Shown one piece after another: positions 57,488-64,000 of a DNA stretch of 64,000 nucleotides (position 1 is its first letter; every line of letters begins with the position of its first letter). The notes beneath the pieces were generated by a model. The model saw nothing but the letters and a program-made list of their open reading frames with translations. It ran no database searches and had not been told where the DNA came from. This DNA is from Neonectria sp. B-13 (taxonomy: Eukaryota > Ascomycota > Sordariomycetes > Hypocreales > Nectriaceae). A program made the translations under genes and the position numbers. The stretch lies in NCBI GenBank assembly GCA_002682825.1, contig NOKP01000005.1, positions 186,001 to 250,000 of the forward strand. The letters run 5' to 3'.

Positions 57488-58246
57488 ATGCCAGGCAAAG
57501 TAAACATCAATTTGGCTTCCAATCCCCAAACCTCACCTGACTATGTCTAGGTCGTCAACCGTGATGAGTGGCTCGCCGCTCGAAAAGCCCTGCTGGTGAA
57601 GGAGAAGGAGCTCACCCGTGCTAATGACGCACTCTCCGCGCAACGCCGCGATCTTCCCATGGTCAAAGTCGACAAGACCTATACCTTCAAAGGCCCAAAC
57701 AACACCACCGTCACCTTGAGCGACCTGTTCGACGGCTGCGAACAGCTCATTGTCTACCACTTCATGTTCAAGCCAGGCGACGACGAAGGCTGTCGCGGCT
57801 GCTCCCATATCGGCGAGTCGCTCCCAGACGTGCGCCACCTGCGCTTGAAGAACACGAATCTCGTCTGCATGTCCCGCGGCGACATCGACAAGCTCGAGGC
57901 CTTCCGGCAGAAGAACGGCTGGACTTGGCTGTGGTACTCCAGCGGCGAGTCGGACTTCAACTACGATTTCTACGCGACGGTGGACGAAGCTGTCTGTCCG
58001 ATCCAGTTCAACTTTCGCAGCAAGGAGGAGATGGAGGCTGAGGGGAAGCGCTGGTACACCGGAGACATTCCCGGATTCAGCGTGTTTCTCAAGAAAGATG
58101 GGGATATTTACCACACCTACTCGACGTTTGCCCGTGGCGGAGAGAAGACGATGCCGACCCTGGCACTCCTTGACATGACGCCTCTTGGCAGGCAGCTTGG
58201 ACAGTATGGGCCAGCTGAGTTCAAGCTGAAGTATGAGTATAATTGA
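57488..58246 (+). CDS. DUF899 thioredoxin-like protein
   Basis: A four-codon first exon (57488-57499, MPGK) is followed by intron 57500-57550 and exon 57551-58246, total 235 residues. The DUF899/thioredoxin-like fold is clear from VVNRDEWLAARKALLVKEKELTRA, LPMVKVDKTYTF, LSDLFDGCEQLIVYHFMF, then GCRGCSHIGE (C-x2-C, residues about 101-104, at the place of the thioredoxin active site), FNYDFYATVDE and FHTYSTFARGGE-like end. Function unknown; a redox role is inferred from the CxxC. Confidence 0.85.
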
Positions 58247-58816
58247 GTATAAGTGTCAGGAAGCGTTTGTATTTATGAGTTTGTGTTTTGGAGACTCTAT
58301 CTATCGATGGTTACTCCTTCCGAAGTTTCTGTAATTCATTAGGGTATTTATTTCTCGTTGAACAAAATTGAACTCGTCGAGAAGACTCGTATGCTTCACT
58401 CCTTTCCTACATTCTCAAATCGATTCCGTTCTACACTTTCTTTGACTAGACTTATATAAATATACATATATATGTTACCTTGACCTTTTACCATGACTTC
58501 GATATCCTAAAACCCCCTATTTTCTTTCGATATGAAAGATCTAAGCACTCGTCAAAATCAAGCCGCCGATCAGCCCCAAGCTTGGGAGCAGCCATTTCTC
58601 AACGAACTCCTATCACTTAGAGTAGTGTTATGTTAACGAGATAATCAAATAATGAAAGAAGTGACTGGCAGCAAAATCAAAATCTCGAAAGCCTGTTATT
58701 TAATCGTACACTAAATCATGAAACCATACAATCTACTGAACTAGGGTGGAGTGGGGATGATCCTGTTTCGGTCTTTTTACAATACCACTCACACACCTTC
58801 AATCCTCATTTATCGC

Positions 58817-60394
58817 CTACCAAACCACCGGCAACTTGGCAATGCCAACATCTTTGTGGCGCGGCGAATAGCCAACCTCTTCAAGGGGAACTGCGACCTT
58901 GAGATTTGGAAGCGTCTTGAATAGGGTTTCTAGTACAGGTTAGTAACAGCATCATTCTGTCAAGACGGGTGTCTCACCAAAGACAATCTCTAGTTCTGCT
59001 TTGGCTAGTGGCTCTGCGACGCAACGATGGGGGCCAAACCCGAAACCAAGAGGGTCGTTCGATCCGTTATCTCTGTGCAGGTCGAAGACGTCGGGGTCCG
59101 GGAAGACGTCTTCGTCTCGGTTGGCGGACTGGTTCGAGGCAATGATACCTTCACCTGCGCGGATGGTCTGTATGATTTGTCAGTCAAGTCACTTGTTCGT
59201 ATTGGGTAATTGATGAAATTCACCTTTCCCCCAAGCTCGATATCCTCTTTGGCTACTCTCTTCATTGCCAAGGCGGAGGCGGTGTGAAAACGACACAGCT
59301 CCTCGACAAAACCTGGAACAAGAGATGCGTCGGCCTTGAGCTCCTCAAGTTGGGATGGGTTTTGCATGAGTGTGACAACACCCTAGAGGCTGATTAGTTC
59401 TTCGGTTCATGGTATGTGATAATTGAGTTGGGCTTGTCTTACCAGAGCTATCATGCTAACCATGGTCGCGTTTCCCGCCACCAGCAGAAGGAATGCGATT
59501 TGCACGGCGTCGGACTTTTCGATGTGGCCTTGTGCAAGCTGCTCTGTGACGAGTTTGCTGATCAGGTCATCCTTAGGCTCCTCGAGACGCTTGTCTACGA
59601 GGTTAGCGAGATAGTTGAGAAGTTCCCTGCACACTTTGTCAGCCTCGGTATCAATCTCCTGATAAGATATTCTCACTGGTTTGCTGATGCAGCTTCCTGT
59701 GCGGTTCCGCTGCCGTTGCTTCGGATTGCGTTCTGCTGGGTGAGGTACTCCAGATCCTCGAATGGGACACCGAGAATGGTGTAGATGACCTACTTGTGGC
59801 GTTAGTGTTGTTTCTTTGGAAAGCATGGGTTCAACTAACATAGGATGGAACGGGTAGCGCAAACTTCTCAACGAGATCAACGGGCTCGTCGCACCCATTT
59901 TGGGTCATCTCACTGAGAAGGTCGTTGACAGTCTTCTGGATGTATGGCTTCATTGTTCGGACGTGGTCCATGACAAAGAGGGGCGCAACCATGTCGCTAA
60001 ATCATGTTAGTATCTGTTCTAAGAGCTGTCCTAATACTGGGAATTGTTACCGCTGATTCATGTGTGCCGGCGCATCCATATCCACGAAGGTAGGTTTGTT
60101 CTTGGCAGCTGCCTTTCCACCAGCGCTGAGCTCGGGGAAGCCTTGCCGGCTCCGCTCCTGTTTAAAATAAGCACCGTACAAATACAGCAGGAAACAACTG
60201 ATACGTACCTTGGAAAGTCTCTCATCTGACGCCACCTGGCAAACATCGTGGTATTTGACCACCAGCCACGCCAAGCTTCCGTCAAACAGTTGTACTCTTG
60301 AAACCGGCTCAGTGGCCCGGAGGCGAGCGTATTCTGCAGGAGGATCAAGATCCGTCGCTCGCTGGAAGGGGAACCGGGGAATAATGACTGTCAT
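58817..60394 (-). CDS. CYP55A: Nitric oxide reductase cytochrome P450 (P450nor, CYP55)
   Basis: About six introns; roughly 400 residues from [19 protein letters not shown]. It would reduce NO to N2O directly with NADH in fungal denitrification. Family-specific blocks: [85 protein letters not shown]-helix [17 protein letters not shown] (with the conserved Thr), [29 protein letters not shown] and haem loop [17 protein letters not shown] with the Cys ligand. It lacks a membrane anchor, as usual. An in-frame upstream Met (60439) could add 15 residues, matching the mitochondrial/cytosolic alternative-start pattern known for P450nor. Minus-strand TATA at about 60494-60501. Confidence 0.93.
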
Positions 60395-62105
60395 CTTGTT
60401 GAAGGTTGCGTGATTTTTGTCAAGGATGTTTGGTGACAAGGTGATTGTTGCTGTTTGTGAAGTAGTCCAGTAAATGGCATTGGCAATGCACTCTTATATA
60501 ATGGAGGTCTCGGCACTGAACAGTCACATGGACCCTCACCTTTTCGAGCAATCGTTTCCCAGAAATATTACCCGAAGTAGAATTAGGTCGTCATGATGCG
60601 ACACCTCCGAGGAAATAGAGGCTTGAAGCTGGTCTGTCGGCATGGCCGCACATTCGTATTCAACCTCAAAGGCCAATTGCATCGCTCCCATTACTCAATT
60701 TCATGCGCACTGCGTGCAGTGTGGGTTTCATCCAGCGTCGGCGTTGTCGGCGAAAATGCGCTGGCACACAAGACGTTCCATTATATGCATCTCCGCGGAT
60801 ATCCCTGTCCCCCGCCAAACGCCACTAACGTTCTCCGCGGGTATGATTTTCTGGCCTGATTTCTCGGCTATTCATGATGACAAGCGCTCCGGGCTGACAT
60901 CCGATGCTACGAGTGATTATTAAACACCTCAGCAGCCCTTGAATATGTGTGTCATCTGAACTACACTTCCGAGTCACCTTTGCCAAATCAGCAAAGATTC
61001 CAAATAGACACGGCGGCGTCTGGTATTCAACTTATACCACACAGTCGTTCTTCGCAGCTTCTTTGCGTTTGGACGTAGAGATTTTTCAGTTTTATTGATG
61101 GAAATACGATCTCGCACCATCAGACTCTTTTACCTCTTCAGTATCTTCAGTATCCAAGAAATGCAATTATCTTCCCCTTGCTTGAAGCAGACCATGTTCC
61201 AACAATACAACAGTGGGGTACTCTAGGACGTCAACAAAGATCTTCGGAGGTCTAGAACTAAAACCATTCCAAGGTCGGGCCATTGACCCCATTATGCATG
61301 GCTTGGAAGCTTGCCCGAAGATTCCGGGCCCGATCGCCGCCTCTCCCTAGTCAGATATTGCCACAGGACCAGCATCTAGCCGCAACACTTTTGCTAGAGG
61401 GACAAGCGACAACTAGAACATTTGGCCATTTGATTGACACCTCAGGTTATCTCAGGAAGCTAATCTACCCTCGGCAAATTAGGTGCCGCGTGAGCAGCTT
61501 CTTCATGGTCATGCTCAACAAGGCACTAGGTAGAAAAATCGAATCATGGTGAGTCTATGCAGATCCTCCTTATCATTACATACCAAGGCATGTTTGTCCG
61601 ATAGTTGTGCTTAGAATATTGACTTCTGGTATATGACCTTGAAAATACTCAGATATCTAGCTATGCTCTATGACCTTTATTGGAGTCCAAATTCCAGATG
61701 AAATGGGTTACGATGCTAACGCATAGTGCAGTGCATCATCTCATTTCTGGCCAACAGATCAAGAAAAGGCTAGGCATCTCGATGAAAGTATGGGTCTGTT
61801 CACTGATATATGCGTGCTATCGGCGTTTAGGACTGGTAAATTTCAGTTCTTGCGCAATAAGAGCATCGAAGGATACGACGACAAGAAGAAGACTTCCCTC
61901 ATGGCGATTTGAAAAGGCAGCATTAGGGCCAAATCTGTGTAGAATAAGGGAAATTCATGACATCTTGGTTGTAGTCTCGGAGTCAATAAATGTTCACTAT
62001 TTTTTACAATCACTGAAATATTAATTGTATCAAACGCCGATTACCAAAACTAGAACATCACCGCGGAAACTCAGTCAAGTCACCTATCCTAACTATGACA
62101 CGTCC
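60395..62105. other. 1.7-kb gene-poor stretch
   Basis: Divergent only with P450nor; short frames at 60593-60923, 61283-61552 and 61680-62024 have no recognisable domain. No repeats stand out. Confidence 0.45.
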
Positions 62106-63858
62106 TCATTGTGCTAACTTTTCAGCCGCCTTTCGCTCTCTCTCTAGTCTCCATTTCGGGCAAAACTTCCACTGAACCCAGATAAGTGGCGAAAACAGTA
62201 TGACAACCCCCGTCAGGATCAGAAACGCATTTCTTATCTTCACCGCATGGATCAAAGGCTGGATCACACTCACTCCGACAGCCCCAAGGAGGCAGCGGCA
62301 CAAATTGTTCGTAGCAGTGGCACCTGCTGAGGACTCGGGGAATGCGTCAACCAGCATGGTGGAGTTAATGCTGAAAATGGCTGTGGCTGTGAATGCGATC
62401 ATGAACTGCAGGCCCAGAGAAGCAATGAGGTTAGCGGCGAAGTACCTACGTAGGTCATTGAGCTCGTAGCTAGGTCCGTATAGTGCCATTGAGACGACAA
62501 ATGCCACGCTGAAATACGGCATCAGCGGAAGGCGCGCACGCTCAAACGGAAAGTCCTTGGCGCTTTTGACGTCCACAGCTTTCAGTCCACGCTGCTCCTT
62601 GTACTGAGCCTCGACTTGTTTAAAGGCTCGGTCTAAAAGTCTTCCAGTACAGATCGAGCCTAGAACGCATCCAACTCCATTGGGGAGAAAACAGAGTCCG
62701 ACTTGCCACTGATTAAGGCTGGGAAATGTCCGCAATAGTACTGTTGTGGTAGAGGAAGTGACCATGCTCCATAGCGCATACACGAGAGCTCCCCAGGACA
62801 AAAGGACGAAAATGTCCTTTTCGAAGACATATTTCAAAGGGACAAGTATCTTGCTGAGCGAAAAGGGTGTCGTCTGTGGTTTCTCTGACTTCGTATAGTT
62901 GGCCCATTTCTTGGGAGGCCAGATGAGATATATCCAAGGCTTATGGAAGCCAGTGAGGGGGGTGCTTCCATTTCCAGCTATCTTCCGTTGCGTCTCAGGT
63001 AGGAATATCAACAATAAGATCAGAACGAAGAGACTGAACGAAAACAGCATCCAGAAGATGCTTCTGAAACCCCAGACGCTGTTGAGAACACCACCAATGA
63101 CGGGCCCAATCGCCTGACCTATCATCCTGCAAGTTGGTGAGTAACTGTGTCTCTGATGTGGTCACTTCTCAGACGTACCTAATACCCGCGTTGGTTCCGA
63201 TGAAGCTCCCCCGTTCGCTCGGTGAGGCCATGTCGGCAATAACACCTGTGCTGATGCTAATAGTTGCAGCAGAACCTGCCGCCTGAAGGCCTCGCAGAGC
63301 AAGCAGCATTGGATAATTTGCTGTGAAGCTTAGACCCAGGTTCGCTGCAGTGTATATGACCAGAAGAACCACAAACGTGAGGCGACGGCCACTTGTGTCT
63401 GATACCGCGCCAAATAACGACGGAGCGATGCCCTGAATGATCATATACACAGTAATTGTCAGGGCAACAAGCGACGTGCTGACGCTCAATTCAGTTGATA
63501 TGGTGTTGATGGCGGGAAAGTAGATATTCGAGGATAAGGGAGAGAAAGAACCGGCCAAAGACACGAGGTAAACAATATTCCATTTCTGCCTCTTGGAGAA
63601 GACATGGAAAGGTGCCTCGTCTTTTGTGGCCGACTGCTGAGAAGCTCCAGCTTCAGCTTCGACATCGTTAAGAACAGACTGGTCCAACGGGGTATCTTCA
63701 GAGAGCCCCTGGGCAGCGCTGTAGCCACCTGGATTGGTTGCATTGTCGCTAGGTGTGTCTAATGAGGAGGTACTGGAAGGGTACGATGAGTGGAAAATTT
63801 CAGTCAATGGGTACGATTGCGGATTGTCGTTTTCCTGGACTGAAGGAGACACCATCAT
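62106..63858 (-). CDS. DHA1-type drug:H+ antiporter (MFS)
   Basis: Exons 63858-63179 and 63126-62106 (52-nt intron) give 566 residues. A polar N-terminus of about 95 residues precedes 12 helices. DHA1 signatures: SNIYFPAINTISTEL (helix 1), GAVSDTSGRRLTF (motif A, loop 2-3), ALRGLQAAGSAATISISTGVIADMASPSERG (helix 4-5), and motif C GQAIGPVIGGVLN across the splice junction. FLPETQRKIAGNGS then opens the central loop. Closest to Qdr/quinidine-resistance-type plasma-membrane exporters; substrate unknown. Start chosen at the first Met of two adjacent Met codons. Confidence 0.88.
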
Positions 63859-64000
63859 TTCTCACTGGGTAAGAAAAAATCTCTTGTTTGATTTGCTTGA
63901 TATGAAAGCAGCAAGTGACAGTCCGATGAGGATTTTGAAGCATTAATACGTTGGCAAACCTCGTGGGGTGAAGAGATGGGATATGTTCGTAGCTATGTAA

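Noticed and set aside
57533..58114. 193-codon minus-strand open frame
   Set aside because: Mirror of the DUF899 coding exon with low-complexity Val/Glu composition.

Overview
The window looks like nuclear DNA of a filamentous ascomycete, most likely Pezizomycotina and plausibly Eurotiales. Genes are spaced 0.4-2.5 kb apart on both strands, introns are 48-94 nt with GTANGT donors and CTRAY branch points, and the protein families are typical (Zn2Cys6 regulators, RTA1, F-box, NACHT, HET, cellobiose dehydrogenase). The genus is inference. All gene models were built by eye by joining open frames across splice sites that keep frame. I saw no rRNA, intact tRNA, CRISPR or complete transposon. Layout: 1-2.5 kb, a homeodomain plus C2H2 regulator cut by the left edge. 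3.4-4.1 kb, a decayed HET fragment and a small tandem repeat. 4.5-7 kb, a four-helix membrane protein and an RTA1 transporter-like protein. 7.9-10 kb, an amino-acid permease, followed by a 2.5 kb gene-poor stretch. 12.5-23.2 kb, the most coherent block: a Zn2Cys6 activator, a QutR-like catalytically dead AROM-type protein, an FAD oxidoreductase, a 3-dehydroshikimate dehydratase and a quinate-permease-like sugar porter. 24-41 kb, a pseudokinase with ZZ finger, a helical-repeat ORF, an F-box protein, an acyltransferase-3, a second Zn2Cys6 regulator, an aldo/keto reductase pseudogene and a NACHT protein. 41-51.5 kb, agmatine deiminase, amidase, Zn2Cys6 regulator, second sugar porter and an SDR. 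51.7-64 kb, cellobiose dehydrogenase, a double-GFA protein, a DUF899 thioredoxin-like protein, P450nor nitric oxide reductase and a drug:H+ antiporter. The 12.5-23.2 kb block reads as a variant quinate/shikimate-type catabolic cluster. It has import, conversion of 3-dehydroshikimate to protocatechuate and a QutR-type sensor, but none of the usual quinate dehydrogenase or catabolic dehydroquinase genes. A flavoprotein sits where an oxidising step would be needed. A 13-base motif is shared by the QutR-like promoter and the divergent flavoprotein/dehydratase promoter, which suggests common control. This is the best candidate for an undescribed system. The genes at 24-41 kb include several typical of fungal non-self recognition (HET remnant at 3.4 kb, pseudokinase/ZZ, NACHT), but they do not form an obvious operon-like unit.
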